Positions 42,741 to 56,784 of a stretch of DNA of 64,000 nt are shown piece by piece. Positions within the stretch are counted from its first letter, which is position 1; each line of letters opens with the position of its first letter. The notes beneath the pieces are model-generated. The model was not told the origin of the DNA. It saw only the letters and a program-made list of their open reading frames with translations, and ran no database searches. Source of the DNA: Colius striatus (Eukaryota > Chordata > Aves > Coliiformes > Coliidae); NCBI RefSeq assembly GCF_028858725.1, contig NC_084790.1:29057031-29121030 (forward strand), given 5' to 3'. The translations under genes and the position numbers were made by a program.

Positions 42741-43899
42741 AAAAACTGTGCTCCTCTCTTTTTCAGCACTTTTGAGACTCTATGAGGATTTCTGTATCCT
42801 GCTCTGGTCTCCCCATGACAGGACAGACTCTGGCCACAGTGGTGTAGGTCCAGGCCAGTGCCTGTGAAAGGGTGAGGGGCCAGGTCCAGGCACAACAGGG
42901 CAGGCGGAGGGAGTGGCCGATGCACAGGAGGAGAAGAGCAGCCTCAGGAATGGCTCTGCACAGGGATTCTCCAGAACACTGAAATGCTTGTCCTCACACA
43001 AGAGACAATTGTCTTCTTTATCTCCCAAACACACTTCACTGCTGCTACTTTCAGTATTCAGAACAGCAAAGGCCAGCTTGCTTCCCTGCCCCCTTCGTTA
43101 GGATACAAGCTACAGGCTCATCTCTCCTACCTGCTTCCTGAGTCTAATTGAGCAAAGCAGGATAAGAGCATTCACATGTGATTATCCTTTGCCAGTGTGC
43201 ACAGAAGTGCCATCTCTGCTTCATGAGACAGAAGCTTCATCTTAATGGTAGGAACAAAACATGGAAGCAGAACTTTGCTGTGATAACTGGTTCTGCAGAA
43301 AAAAGTACGTCTGTGAGCTCCTGAGCTCCTCTGGCCTTCAGGAAGTCTTTAACCCCACAGCTGGGACGGAGCAGGCCATGGGGCCAACTACTTTTTTATA
43401 TCTTTTTGCTTCTAAACAACTGCAGTAGTTGTTTTGCTCCCACGTGGAGACATGGAGTGGACTGGCAGGTATCCAGCACAGGTTTTTGGAGCCAAGGGCT
43501 TGCAGCAAACCAGGGAAGATGCTGAACTGACAGTCTTGCTGTACCTGAAGCACCTCATCTCAGATTTGTTCTGTACATATGCATAAACATTGGGGATTTT
43601 TGGTTTGGTTTGATTTAGGGGGATTCTTTGCTTTTGTTTTTTTTTTTTTTTTCTTTTTATCTGCTAAAAGATGTCTCATAGAGCAAAAAAAAACCCAAAA
43701 CCCACAACTATTGCATTTCTTGCCTTTTTTTTTAAATATCCTTCCAGTTCTCTCTATTTTAACACATACCTGACTTTATTGTGCTCACAGGCAGAGTATG
43801 GAACCTCATTCAGTGCTGTGGCCACATGGGCTGGGATGGAATATCACTCCTTCATTCCCAGACGAATAACAGCTACATTCCTAATAGACCGAGAAGCAG
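42741..43899. other. Unique sequence with a poly-T tract
   Basis: No gene recognised. It contains a T-run at about 43637-43653 and A/C-rich low complexity at 43684-43705. A stretch after GTGCTCACAG at 43790 is open for about 40 codons, but I recognise nothing in it. Confidence 0.4.
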
Positions 43900-44373
43900 A
43901 AAGGTGGAAAAGGGCCATTCTGAGTAGACACAGGCAGGAGTTCTGCTGCACTGGAGCAGCTGCTTCTGTTTCTGCCCAGCCACCTTCTGGAGCAGAGGAG
44001 CCCCAAGTGAAAAGTGCCCTTCTCCAGTGGTTTCAGGAGAAAGAGAGGATCTGTTTGCTCACAGCTGGATTACTCAACATGGATTATTCTCACTGACTGC
44101 AGCCTTCGGAATCTCACTGAAGGTTTTGAGTGTGCATCTGTTACTGCAGACGCAATCATTTTTTTCTTTCTCTCTGTTTTTTCATCACATGATTATATAT
44201 TATTACTATCTACTATTGTCATTATTATACTTTATTTCAATTTAGTTAGTACACTCCTCTTATCTCAACTGACAAGTTGTTTTCTTGAGTGTCCTACTTA
44301 TCCCCCTGGGGGAGGGTCAGGTGAGCGAGTGGCTTTGTGGTGCTTAGTTGCTGGCTAGGGTTAAACCATGGCA
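43900..44373 (+). mobile_element. Solo ERV-L-type LTR, plus strand (left end uncertain)
   Basis: The 3' part is typical: an AT-rich run with ATTATTACTATC (44205-44216), TCTTATCTCAACTGAC near 44258, a CCCCCTGGGGGAGGG tract near 44302, GTGGTGCTTAGTTGCTGGCT and the end GGGTTAAACCATGGCA at 44373, comparable to the AAACCACGACA ends of the proviruses. The 5' boundary is a guess. Confidence 0.65.
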
Positions 44374-47300
44374 GGCTTGAAATAGTGAAAATGGAAAGTA
44401 GCCCATGAGGCCTTTATATGTAGTTAACAGGTGCAAGTAGCACAGCAGGTAAGCTTTGGAGTTGTGCAGGCAGTATGGATTTAGGAGGTTAGCAGTGCTG
44501 TGGGCAGCTGTGGAATGGCTTAGTGTCACTGTGCAATGGCAAGGATTTCATTTGGAAGTGGAGGAGCACTAGCAAGATGAGGGGAGGTTTGAGTCAGGGT
44601 TTGACCTGACAAGATTACTAAACTATATTGTTTAGAGAAGAGGACTCAGAAAAAACTACCACTAGACCAGCCTCTCAGGCCTTGCAGGCAGGGCTAAATT
44701 GCTGCAGTTCAGATACTGCTCAGGAGCTCAATAGTCTCTTCTGGGATAGGCTTGATCCTGCTCATGTAACTGGTATCATGACCTGCCAGCACACATCACT
44801 GTAAACAGATGACCACTGACTTATTTCAGAGCATGGCTGGACTACTAGCTGGCATAACCTGGGACAGTTTTTCCAGGAGCCTTCAGAAGGTCATTGTTCA
44901 CCTGTGCAAATATTCCGAAATACGCCAGAATAGACCAGAATATGCCCTATGGGTTGGTTGGTATAAAACCCTGTTTTAACCAGAAATAAGACTAGATAGG
45001 TGGGCTCAGGTGAGCTAACGTGCAAGACATCTTTTTTTGCTCAAAGGCAGGATTCTTAGCAGGTGGCTGGGGCAGCAGCAGCATGATGGTGTTTTGAATA
45101 GCCCCTATAGATGGAACTGTCTGAGAAAAGCTAATAGACTAAGACAAATTTCCTGTTTGTTGATTCACATAGTCTTTGCAATTTCTCTGGGGTTTTGCTT
45201 CTCTACTCCATGAAGACATATAGTCAGGCTCCTTGCTATGTGATTCTTTTCCACTTCTTTAGTTCAGCTTTTCTTTAGTATCTTGTAACACTCACAATGC
45301 TTCTCTCTGCTCCATATGCAAGAATAGCAAGGTTATTCCATTATTGACCCATGTGTCTCTTGCACTGTATGCGTAGTTTGCTTTACAGCAATTTCCTTCT
45401 GTCATGCCATTACTTTTGGGTGCAGAATCACTCATAATGTTGTTCTGTCCCTCAGATTAAAGGGGAAAAAAAACCCAAACAAAACAAACATCTCCCAAGC
45501 CTATTCAGTGAATTTAACCCAAGTACTGATGGAAAGAAACTGATAAAAAATTAGTAGAATTTCAGCTACTTTTCTGATTTTACATTGCTCTCACAATTTA
45601 CACCAAAAATAGGTCAGGTTTGGTTAGACAGCACTAATGCAAACATGTAGTGCTGACAAAAAGCAACTTCTAAAGGGCACATAATGACTTCATGAAAATC
45701 TTTAATTAAGGAGAAGCTGTCAAAAACAAACCCACCAAATTGTCATCCTCTACACTTAAAAGAAAGTTGCGAAGTTTATTTAAGAAGGTTTTCAGAAGCA
45801 ATGGATAAGTTAGTAGGTGCTTGTTATTTTAAAAATAGCTTCTTGTAGTGTTGAAAATTGTTGTGCAAGTTACTGAAATAAAACATGAAACACTTAATTG
45901 CCTTCCACCATTGGAACTGTTCATATTTGACTGTTTCCACATGGGAGATGGATAATTTTTACTGTTGTTCATGACAGGAGTGCAGAGCATTCATTTTTTG
46001 AAATTAATTTGCATGACTTGGTGTTTGATCCAAAAACCCATTCACATAATAAACAAACTGTGATAGTCCTTGAAGAACTACTAAGTTTAGATAAGTATGC
46101 TACTTTATGGAAACAAAGTTTTTGACTAGAGATTGTGGAGAGAAGGAATTTATCAAACCTGAAAGCGAACATGCCTGGAGCTACTACAATTGGTTTATGT
46201 AAATGCAATATGGGAGGAAGAAAATGGGGGAAGAACAAGAGAAATAGCTGTCACCTGGCTCACATCAACCTGTGGACAAAGGCTGCAGAAAGTTGAAAGA
46301 AAAAGTTAAATAGTTTTTGTATTAACCTTTTAGTTCTTACATCTTTACCTAACATGTGCTCCTTGTACAGCCTGATCCAAAAGTTTGTTTTCATTGATGT
46401 GAAAAAAATTTACAATTCGTCCAAGTTTTGGCTCAGACTCCATGAGAACACATGGAAGGACAATTTATCTCTAGAGGAAATTGCTGAATCAGCACAGGTG
46501 ATTACCAATTGATGGGTTGCAGTGTCACCATGCAGAAAGCTAGAAGGCAGGTTCCCTCTGTGGCAGAGATTTAAATGATGCCTTCACACAGCAAAAAGAT
46601 AGTGGCTGTATAATATCAATAGAACAGACAGCCACATTGCCTATTCCAATAAGACAGAAACATATAGTTGTGCTAGGGATAGTGATAGAGCTGTTTTCCT
46701 GGGAAAGTAGGAAGAATGTTCCTAAGTATAGGTATAGATTGATGCCCTCTCATATGTATTTGGGAAGTGACATGCAAGGAAAAGATTAATGCCTGAACTG
46801 GGCTGGAAAGGAGAGAGAGATCAGAAGAGTGTGGCAGTTCCTTGGTTTCATTTGTTTCACAATGGCTTGCCCAGACATATAGAACGGTATTTTCTGTATC
46901 GACAAGAGTGGAAAGATAAAAATTTGAACCATTAATATGGTTGGGGAACTTTGAGGAGTAGATCATGTAAGAATTTATCATGGTATCAGAGAAGAAATTC
47001 ATTGCCAAAGAGGCAGGATGCAATGCCATATGGGTTAGTGTACTACTAATGTCAGTAAAAGGTAATTGCTACTTCTGTTCTCTTGTGTCCTGCTCTTCAC
47101 CCAATCATACTGATATTTCATGCAGGACATCTCACAACCTGCCTTTCTGTTTTCACCAAAAGGAAAGAACAGGACATTTCAGGGCTACTTTTTTCTCTAC
47201 CGAAATAGTAAATTATGACTGCTACACATTACCTACCAAGTGATGAGTGTACCTCGTGGCACCAGGCAATTACACTCTGTGGAAAAACTTTGCAAATTGA

Positions 47301-48929
47301 AGGTCACAGCTGCTGTGATGGAAAAGCAGCATCTATCAATATCTTTCTTTCCTGTTTCTTGTGTCAGTGGCTCCCTCCTACCTGGGTGCTGGCTGTTCTG
47401 CTCTCCAGATAGCTATTGACTATCCACTATTGACTATAGTGTATCCAGAGCAGCAAAATAGGCCTTCCCCAGGGCTGTCTTTGTTCTCATTCATTCTACA
47501 GCAAGCCATGGCTATAAATACATGGCTGCCAATCCCTGCTTTTGCATGATTACATACCATCAGCATGTTGCCTATTTAGTGTACTGTCCACAGATTCAGT
47601 CAAGGCACTTGATATAAAAAAGGAACAAAAAACCCTGTGAAGTCTCCATCCTGCCCACGCTCATTACAAGACTTTGAGTTGACATCTAACTAGCTAGTAT
47701 TTTGTTTATGGTTAGGAGGAAAAGGCAAAGTCCCAGTGACCGTGTGCTTGAAAGTGTGGTAGTAAGTCAGAAATTGTTTTTTGCTGGAGAATGTATCTGT
47801 TTTGGACAGAGATGAGCATGCACTGATTTTCTTGTGGTCATTGTCCAATGACAGCTGGATGCTGGATTGACTTTTGAACCATCTCAGCAGATCCGACAGA
47901 GAAATTGCAGCTGTGCGGTTTCTGAGCTACTGTCTTATTTCAAAGCTCTGAACCCATATGATTCATGGAAACAGAATAAATGAAAAAGCAGAGAGAAAAT
48001 TACTTAAGAAGATATATGCTTATCTGGAAAAGTGAGCCAGCAGTACCATGCAAGTACTTGATGCAAAGAAAACAACTGCACATTAATGTCAAGTCATTAA
48101 TGTCCCCAAATCATCAGTGTAGCAGCATTATAATGTTAGCTCTGCTTGGCCTGTTTAGCTGATTTGGTTATACCAGTATACCCTCCTGGTAATTCTCCAG
48201 TAGTGGTTTAGCCTGGACAGAGTGCTGTTTGTGGTGAGATACTGCTTCTGGTGCTTGAAAAGCAGCCAGCTGCAAGGTGCTCTACCAGAAGTCCAGTGGG
48301 AAAAGGAGAAATGGACTTGAAGCACAGAAAACACTGTGTAAGCACAGCTGAGAACACAAGCCTTCTGCAACCAATCGCAAGCAGCAGTAAGCCAAAAGAC
48401 ACTCTGTACTAAATACAGTCATTAACAAAGATGCCCCCATAAGAAAGTCACAGAGACTTCAAAAAGCATCTGGGGACAAAAAAGAACCCCATGTCATTGT
48501 AGCTTCTCTCAAACCAATGCTTGTTTTTCACAGGTACAGTCACACAAAAAGTAACAATCTTTCTGTTGATCTGAGGAGAAAAATCCCAAGTGCGTTGACT
48601 TATGCAAAGGAGGACTTTTACCTCCATCACTGAGGGAACAGCAAATATTTCAGCACTGCAGCCAGATTGTTATAATCCTAGGCATGAATCTGTTATTGTG
48701 GTGGCTGTACACCTGTTTTTGGAATGTTAGTTCCTTTCCTAATGAGCAGCTATTTTGCTTCAACTATTAAAGTAAAAATCATTGCAGACAGACACTGAAA
48801 ATACAGAAAGGAAACGTTTGGAATATTGCCTCAAGGACTAAAAAAATGAGAAACAAACTTTTAATGTTACAACATCTGCACACCTATCCCATCATATTTA
48901 CTATATTGTCTACATATTTTCCTTTATAG
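44374..48929. other. Unique intergenic or intronic DNA, no feature recognised
   Basis: AT-rich sequence. Many short frames on both strands, none over 118 codons and none with a recognisable domain or paired splice sites. If EPB41L4A continues to the right, this is intron 1. A small local duplication (CTATTGACTAT twice) occurs at about 47412-47437. Confidence 0.45.
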
Positions 48930-49030
48930 TTCTAATGTGACCTGACCTAGGTGGACCTGCTTTGGCATGGGGGTTGCAGTAGATTATCTCTAAAGGTCCC
49001 TTCCAATCTTACCATTCTATGAGTCTATGT
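48930..49030 (+). mobile_element. CR1 terminal fragment, plus strand
   Basis: GTGACCTGACCTAGGTGGACC, shortened in this copy, then AGTAGATTATCTCTAAAGGT, CCCTTCCAATCTTACCATTC and TATGAGTCTATG: only the last 100 bp of a CR1 and its tail. Confidence 0.9.
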
Positions 49031-50626
49031 GTGTATATATGTACGTAAAAATATAACAAGAACTGCCAACAGAACATTTCAGACTGATTGAGCTACATGA
49101 CTTTCAATCTTACCCATCTGAAATGCTAAGGGGAGAGACTGAGTTCACCAATGCAGAGTATAAATTACAGTCTCAACATAAAGCTCAGTTTGTGTTTTCT
49201 GGTGATAAATTGTGGCAAATACTCTATAGCATGCAATGGGAGCAGAATTATGCACAGTACTGTGTACGCAGAATGACCTTTGGCTAAGGAAACATGGAAG
49301 AGAACATGGGCTGGGGATTTCACTGGAGAGACATAAAGGACAAAGACAGAAAAGGCTGATATCAACACCAAGGAGAAAGAGAATACGGTGGAACAACTAA
49401 AGAGAGGGCAGACAGAATGGTGCCTGGCAGAACATAAATGATTAACCCTAAAAAAAAGGAAAATGTCTCCTGTCAAGTAGAAAATCCTCCCTCTAAAAGA
49501 GGAAAGACTTGAAACCAGGGTTAGTTTGATAAATCTGAGGGCTACTATACAAATATTTTCCTGGTATCTTAATTGTAAGGCTAAAAATGTAAGGCAACTG
49601 TGCATACTGTTGTGTTGCTGCACAACATGCTTGAAGGCTCAAATATTAAATATAAATTCAAGATTCCATTGCAGGAATCAAAAATGTCAGTGAGTTGTGC
49701 TCACTGTTGCAGCAGAAGCAAATCTACTGTTTTTCTTTTCTGGAGGTAACCTAAAACCAAGAATCTTATAACCTTGTTTCCTCTAGAAATTAATTTTGTG
49801 CAAAGACAGAAATCACCTATGCAGAACAGAGACAAGTCTTGTCCAACAAGTCCTTCTGTTCTGAACTCACCTTAGTGCCAAACTTGAGGCTGTGAAATAA
49901 GAGCAAGACTTAGAATTTCAGGTAACAGCTAAACCATTCCTTCTGATGTTATTACTTTAGTAACCGCGAGTACTATTCTGTCCCTCCACTTTGGAAACAA
50001 GAGAAGAGTGATACAATATGTCACCCAGATCAAGTTGCTACAGGCAGTGTGTACTGCAGCCAACTCAGTAGTTTAAATAAAAATAACACCCCTACCTATA
50101 AATGCACTATTAGACTCTCATATGATGGTATTTACATCCATTGAAAAGGTGATTTAATTTGAAAGGAAGATGCACATGGTGCTTTTTTCCTCCCTCCCTA
50201 TTGAAAAAGCTGAGAGAATAACTGACATTTTAGGTTGAGTCCATTTCCCAGTATTGGCGGAAGAGAAGGTATGATGGGCCTAAAATGTGTTGTGATTTTA
50301 ACTTATCTGTAAAAACACCTTTTGAAAGGTAAAGGCAGAACTAGACATCCAAATGAAGCTCTCTATAAATACCAACATTTTGACATTTCTGCATTATTTT
50401 TTTGTTGCAATTGAGAACATTTATCATCAAGCTTTGTTTAACTGCACTTTTGGGCAATTTATACATTCTATTTTCAGTACTGCTTCCTTCTTACTCTTAA
50501 ATTGTTCAACAATTTGCCAAACTCTCTGTGGAGAGATCAAGAGCAAATTGTTTTTATCCCATCAAAAAAACACAAAAAATAAAAACACCCTGAAAATACA
50601 TTTTAACCAATTCCTTAAAAATAATT
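49031..50626. other. Unique DNA, no feature recognised
   Basis: AT-rich sequence. The 152-codon minus-strand frame at 49165-49623 is Ser/Leu/Phe-rich without domain signals and is considered chance. Confidence 0.45.
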
Positions 50627-50745
50627 TCATAGAATCATAGAATGGTAGGGGTTGGAAGGGACCTTTAGAGATCATCTAGTCCAACCCCCTGCAGAAGCAG
50701 GTTCACCTAGATCAGGTCGCATAGGAACATGTCCAGGTGCATTTA
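50627..50745 (-). mobile_element. CR1 terminal fragment, minus strand
   Basis: CATAGAATCATAGAATGGTA, GGTTGGAAGGGACCTTTAGA, CATCTAGTCCAACCCCCTGC and CACCTAGATCAGGTCGCATA: the complement of a CR1 3' end close to consensus, about 120 bp long and so heavily 5' truncated. Confidence 0.95.
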
Positions 50746-51589
50746 AAACACAGATGACACCAGTAAATTTAGATCTTACCTTCTTCTGCCCTTGATAGAG
50801 ATATGCATTATATCTTTGAAACCAAAACTGGGTGAATTGTTTTTTCATATTCTGCAGTCACCTCTCTCCCCATACAGGTGAGGGAATGCTGCTATTGTAA
50901 ATCTCAGATGAAGAATTTAGTGTGTGACCTCTTCTCCTTAGATATTGAAAGGATAAGTAGTTTGATCAGTGCTAGTACTGAATTATAACAACAAGAGTCT
51001 TAGAACATGGCAAGACCTTCTGTATCAACGTAGAGACAGGCCTCATTGGCGTGTATTGATGATATTTGCTGCTGAAAGTGGGTATCCAGCTGAACGACCA
51101 TCTCAAATGAAACAAGCAGCAAGAAGAACATTAGCTTACATACTTGCTTTGAACTTGCTGCTAAAATCTGAACCCATGTAGTTTTATGCCAAGTCTTACA
51201 AATTCTTCATAAATTGGTAAAACACACTGTACATCAAGGATTACAGACAGGACCCAGAGCTAGATCAGATCATGCCTGTCCCGAAGTAGATCTGCTAAAA
51301 GGAATGAACATAGCTGGAACCCTGATGAAGAATGTGGTGCTCACACCAACACAAGATCTAAAACCTCCATTCTAACAGAACCAGAAGTCAAGTCTGACCT
51401 GTAAGGCAGTTGTGAAACAAGGCAGGCAGATTGCTATAATGGCTTCCAGCAGGCTGCATATCTGAGAGTTTCCTGCCCTATCTACTGTCAGTTATTGCAC
51501 ATCAAGGCTTGCCTTTTAAGATGTATGAGTAAGAAGCCAAGCCATTTTTTACTTGATGGGAAGATTACACTGGGTCTTTCTTCAGTAAC
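50746..51589. other. Unique DNA with one short open frame
   Basis: A 70-codon plus-strand frame (50969-51181) has a fairly normal protein-like composition in its second half (AAESGYPAERPSQMKQAARR) and lies after a TTCTCCTTAG acceptor-like site at about 50932-50941. I do not recognise it. It may be a remnant of another repeat or chance. Confidence 0.3.
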
Positions 51590-54213
51590 ATTTATTTGGA
51601 GGTGGAGTTGCTCTCTATGTGAGAGAGCAATTAATGTGCACTGAACTGTGCCTGGGTGGGGATGAGGAGAGACTAGAGTGCTTATGGGTAAAAATTAATG
51701 GGCAGGGCAAGGCAGCTGATATTGTTGAAGGAGTCTGCTACAGGCTACCTGATCAGGAGGAGGATGTGGATGAGGCAGCTGGGAGCTGCCTCACGATCAC
51801 AGTCCCTGGTCCTCATGGGGGAATTCAATCACCCTGGCATTTGCTGGGATAGCCACACAGCCAAGCACATGCAGTCCAGGAGGTTCCTACAGATTGCTGA
51901 TGACAACTTCCTGTCGCAGATCATCGAGGAACCAACAAGGAGAGGTGTGCTGCTGGACCTGGTACTGATGAATAAGGAGGGCCTGGCTGGGGATGTGAAG
52001 GTTGGAGGCAACCTCGGATGCAGTGACCATGAGATGGTAGAGTTCAAGATCCTGTGTGCAAGGGGCAGAACACAAAGCAGGACCGTGACCCTGGATTTCA
52101 GGTGAGCTGACTTTGCCTCTTCAAAGATCTACTTGGATGGATCTCATGGGATATGATTCTAGATGGTAGAAGTGCCAATGAGAGCTGGTCAATCTTCAAG
52201 CACCACTTCCTCCAAACGCAAGATCAATGTGTCCCAATGCACAAGAAAGGAGGAAAAGGAGGTAGGAGGCCTCCATGGATGAGCAAGGATCTGCTGGGAC
52301 AACTCAGGCAGAAAGCAGTCATCTATGAGAGGTGGAAACATGGGCTGGCTTCTTAGGAAGAGTATAGGAACATTGCCAGGGCATGCAGGGGTGCAACTAG
52401 GAAAGCTATAGAGCCCTTCTAGAATTAAATTTAGCCAGGGATGTTCAGGACAGCAATAAGGCATTTTTCAGGTACATCAGCAGCAGAAGGATGGTGAGGG
52501 GTAATGTGGGCCTGCTGCTAAACACTGAGGGTGCAGAGAAGGCCAAAGTACTGAATGCCTTCTTTGCTTCAGTCTTTACAGCCAAGGCTGACCCTCGGGA
52601 AGCCCAGTCCGGCAAGGATAACAGGATGGCCACGACAGCAGAGGACTCACCCTGGGTGGAAGAGGAAGAGGTTAAAGACTTGTTGGCCAAGCTTAAGGCT
52701 CATAAGTCAATGGGTCCTGATGGGATGCATCCTAGAGAGAGCTGGCTGATGTGATTGCTAAGCCTCTCTCTATCATTTTTGAACAATCATGGAGGACAGG
52801 CCAGGTGCCTGAGGACTGGAGAAAGGCCAATGTCACGCCAGTCTTCAAAAAGGGCAGGAAGGATGACCCAGGAAACTACAGGCCAGTCAGCCTCACCTCC
52901 CTCACTGGAAAGGTGATTGAACATCTCATCCTGAATGTTATCACTGAATATATGAAGATGGTTATCAGGGGGAGTCAACATGGCTTCACCAACGGGAAAT
53001 CCTGTTTGACTAACCTGATATCCTTCTATGAGTGCATAACTGGCTGGCTAGATGAGGGGCGAGCAGTTGATGTCCTCTACCTTGATTTCAGCAAGGCTTT
53101 TGACCCTGTCTCCCACAACATCATCATCAGAAAGCTCAGGCAGTGTGGCTTGGATGAGTGGACAGTGAGGTGGATGGAGAGCTGGCTGAATGATAGAGCC
53201 CAGAGGATGGTGATCAATGGCATGGAATCGAGTTGGGAGGCCTGTGGGCAGTGGAGTTCCACAGGGATGGGTTCTGAGCCCAGTCTTGTTCAATATCTTC
53301 ATCAACCACCTGGATGAGGGGACAGAGTATACACTCAGTAAGTTGGCTGATGACACCAAACTGGGAGGACTGGCTGATTCCCCAGAAGGCTGTGCTGCCA
53401 TTCAGTGGGATCTCAACCAGCTTGAGAGTTGGGCAGAGAGGAACCACATGAGGTTCAACAAGGACAAGTGCAGAGTCCTGCATCTGGGAAGGAACAACCC
53501 TATGCACCCCCATTCTGGGGGTTGACCTGCTGAAGAACAGCTCTGCAGAGAGAGACCTGGGAGTCCTGATTCATAATAAGCTAAATATGAGCCAGCAATG
53601 TGTCCTCATGTCCAAGAAGGCCAATGGCATCCTGGGATGCATCAAGAAGAGTGTGGCCAGCAGGTCAAGGAAGGTTTTGCTCCCCCTCTACTCTGCCTTG
53701 GTGAGGCCTCATCTGGAGCCCTGTGTCCAGTTCTGGGCTCCTCAGCTCAAGAGTGACAGGGAACTGCTGGAGAGAGTCCAGCACAGGGCCACCAAGATGA
53801 TCAAGGGTATAGAACATCTTTCATACGAGGAAAGGCTGCAGGAACTGGGGCTGTTTAGTCTGGAGGAGACTGAGGGTTGATCTTATTAACATTTATAAAT
53901 ATCTAAAGGGTGGGTGTCAAGAGGTTGGGACATCCCTCTTTTCTATTGTAGATAGTAATAGGACAAGGGGTAATGGGATGAACCTGGAACACAAAAAGTG
54001 CCACTTAAATAGAAGAAAAAACTATTTCATTGTGAGGGTGACAGAGCAGTGGAACAGGTTGCCCAGGGGCGTTGTGGAGTCTCCTTCCTTGGAGGTCTTC
54101 AAGACCTGCCTGGTCATGTTCCTATGCGACCTGATCTATGTGAATGTGCTTCTGCAGGGGAGTTGGACTAGATGATCTCTAAAGGTCCCTTCCAACCCCT
54201 ACCATTCTATGTT
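51590..54213 (+). mobile_element. CR1 LINE, about 2.6 kb, endonuclease C-terminus plus reverse transcriptase
   Basis: The longest CR1 in the window, plus strand. Frames 51619-51852 and 51698-52105 hold the end of the apurinic-type endonuclease (MGEFNHPGICW with the Asn region; LDLVLMNKEGL; GCSDHEMVEF with the SDH motif). A linker follows, then the RT: 52751-53317 (VPEDWRKANVTPVFKKG, NYRPVSLTSLTGK, VLYLDFSKAFDPVSHN) and, after a frameshift near 53240, 53217-53525 ([20 protein letters not shown]; catalytic LADDTKLGG). 53587-53880 and 53978-54175 hold the C-terminal tail. The 3' end AAGGTCCCTTCCAACCCCTA, CCATTCTATG is intact. 5' truncation and frameshifts make it inactive. Confidence 0.97.
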
Positions 54214-54939
54214 CTTCTTGAAATCAGTTATCCTATTTAAAAATAAAGTCAGAAAAAAAAATGCATGAAAAGGTAATTATTTGAAGAATCAGGAGGAAAG
54301 GAATTTTTCATATTCCAGAACATTAACAACTACTTGCTACAGCAATTTAGCATTTTGTGGCTTTTGGTAGTACATTCTGCTCAAGTCACCTATTGATCAC
54401 TTACCTAAGCTAAAAATTGAGTACCTAGATTTAAGATCCAGATAAAAGACAAAAATACAGTAACAGTGCACTTATAACTGAAAAAGGTTAAAAAACACTT
54501 ATTTTCCGCCTTCTGTTCACTTACATTTTTTGCACATGCAAAAATAGCAACTTGGGACAAAGCAGAGTGGTACTTCTCTGGGAAGGTAAAGCAAGTATAT
54601 ACAAGCAATCAAAACATTTTCATGGGAAAACAAGCAAAACAGAGTAGCCCAAACTAAACTGTTTTTCCACTGCACACAGTTGCCATAAGTTGACAGCATT
54701 CCTTCTCACCTAGCTTCAAGTTACAGATCTGAGACTCTAGCATAGATCATATCTGTAAAACTCAGCAACAAAATCAGGATTGTCAAAAATTAATAGTCTA
54801 GCACAGTATCTAGTGCTGCTCTAAAAACTCATCTTCCCCTTGCACAGTATATAAAGGGGCATCCGCCATTTTGTATGACAAAATGCTTTCCCTAAAATTT
54901 TATTCCTATTAGATTAGTATTAGAAGATTGGAATTAAAA

Positions 54940-55065
54940 ACTTTACTGGACAAGGGCCTGCACAACCTGGTCTGAAGATAATGTTGGCCTTGATTTGAGC
55001 TGGAATTTGGACTAGACAACCTGCCAATATCCTTTCCAATCTGGATGATTCTCTAATCCTCTTCA
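54940..55065 (+). mobile_element. Old CR1 terminal fragment, plus strand
   Basis: CAAGGGCCTGCACAACCTGG, GGAATTTGGACTAGACAACC and TATCCTTTCCAATCTGGATG then ATTCTCTAATC follow the order of the CR1 3' end with strong divergence. Confidence 0.6.
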
Positions 55066-56304
55066 TTCTTACAGAAACTTAAAAAATAGAAACCAGGAAT
55101 TGAGTGTTTTTATCAAAGTTCTTGCCTGTAGCTTAATTCAAGATGTTCTTGAACTTAGGAAAGTTGAGGAATTTGAAAAAGCCACTCTGAAGTCTACAAT
55201 AAAACATAACATACAAACTGTGATTCCTTGACATGCTTCTTCAGTGAATTACTTCAAAATATTTGCAGTGAATTCTCATTTTATTTTGTTGCTTCCATTC
55301 TAGATACTAAGTTTGCAATTAACAGTGTTTCAAAAATCAGTTCCCAAGTTCACTATGCTTTCCATTTCAACACTTAGGCATTTAAAATACATGAAAGTTA
55401 GATTAATAATAGCAAAGTAGACCTGCAAACAGAACTTACGAATAGCAACGCCTTTTCATTATTTTGCCATGGCTGCTTTCCATAAGTGACACCTACTACA
55501 CAATGATTAAAATGCACATCAATTTACATTATTCACAAAGGCAGACTTGCCACATGAAAGTGTGAAAAAGGCAGCAGCCTTGTAATTTAAAAGCAACTAT
55601 CCACATGCTTCTTTTATTTGCTAAAAAATAAAACCACTAACCCCCCCCCCAAAAAAACCCACCACACACTCCCTCCAATGTTTACTAATGAAACCAAGGA
55701 CTAAGTTATTTAGAATGATCTGAACTCATTTTCAGACTGAAAGTCTTCATTTCCTAGGGGAAGAGGGCAAAACTGGTACTTTTCAGTTGTTTGCCTTTAA
55801 ATAAACAGACTTAATTCTGCTCCATAAAATACCTACTCCAGCAGACATTAAATGGACATGAGCACTAAATAGTAAATAGGTAACTGTGTACGGGCCTCTA
55901 GAAAAAGTGTAGGAAGAGTCAATGAATTTTTTTATGCTTTCTATATACTTTCCACATTGATACTACAGAACATTTGTAAGATTATTCTACTTTTACACAA
56001 AGTAGCAGAGTAAAACTAAACCCTGAAGTTATGAGTGGAAAGTTGACTGAAAATGGCACTTACACATGCACATACTTGTTTCTAATTTGCTTTATTCACA
56101 CACTTTAGTTTAATCTTAAGCCTTGCAAACAATCAAGTCAGACAAACTTGCATTCTGTGCAATTTTGCCCAAACCCAAGTTTTTGTTACTATGGACAAAG
56201 CTAAAGATTTCCCTTCATTGTCTTCTGACACACTGCAGCAAAGTCTTCTAGAAGTGCACCTGTAAATTATAACATATATGTCTATTTAAGTTAATTTTAC
56301 AGGC

Positions 56305-56310
56305 TTTATT
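56305..56310 (-). promoter_or_regulatory. Candidate polyadenylation signal for SLC25A46
   Basis: TTTATT on the plus strand is AATAAA in the gene sense, about 475 bp after the stop codon. An ATTAAA variant lies nearer at 56620-56625. Either could be used, and the sequence alone does not decide. Confidence 0.3.
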
Positions 56311-56784
56311 TTACTCACAGCTCCATTAACAGTGAAGTTGGAAACATTTAAAAGATCAGTAAACCCATTAGTCTTCCACATGCAGGTTCTTTCAGCTTAG
56401 GAAAATAAACTCCTTTGAACTGGCTAGCAGTCCAAATTAAATATCAGATGTGATGCTTATAAAGCAGGTATTAAGAATTCATACCTATCCCTTAAGTCAG
56501 TTAATTGGTAAGAGGAAAGGTGAGTCCTCACTTCAACTGCATTTGAAATCCAACTCCTTTCTGTATGACTGCACATTATGTATTCAAGTTGTGACTATGT
56601 TTTTAAACAGTACTTTTTTTTTAATTACACTTCAGCATCTATATCCCCATTTTTAAAACAAGTTTTGAGAGTGAGAGGAGAATCCACAGAGTGGACTCCT
56701 AAGTTCATTTTCTTAGCCATACTAAATGGTAATTAGGGTAGTAAATCAATCGTGTCCACTGTGCCAAATCAACACCTGAACAGA

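Larger units (their letters stand above)
54214..56784. other. SLC25A46 downstream region and 3' UTR, mostly unique
   Basis: AT-rich. It probably contains the 3' untranslated region of SLC25A46 (minus strand) next to 56784. A diverged CR1 terminal fragment is seen at 54940-55065. A C-run followed by an A-run occurs at 55641-55657. No other coding sequence was recognised. Confidence 0.5.

Noticed and set aside
49165..49623. 152-codon minus-strand frame
   Set aside because: Rich in Ser, Leu, Phe and His with no motif, and overlapped by another frame on the same strand. Treated as chance.
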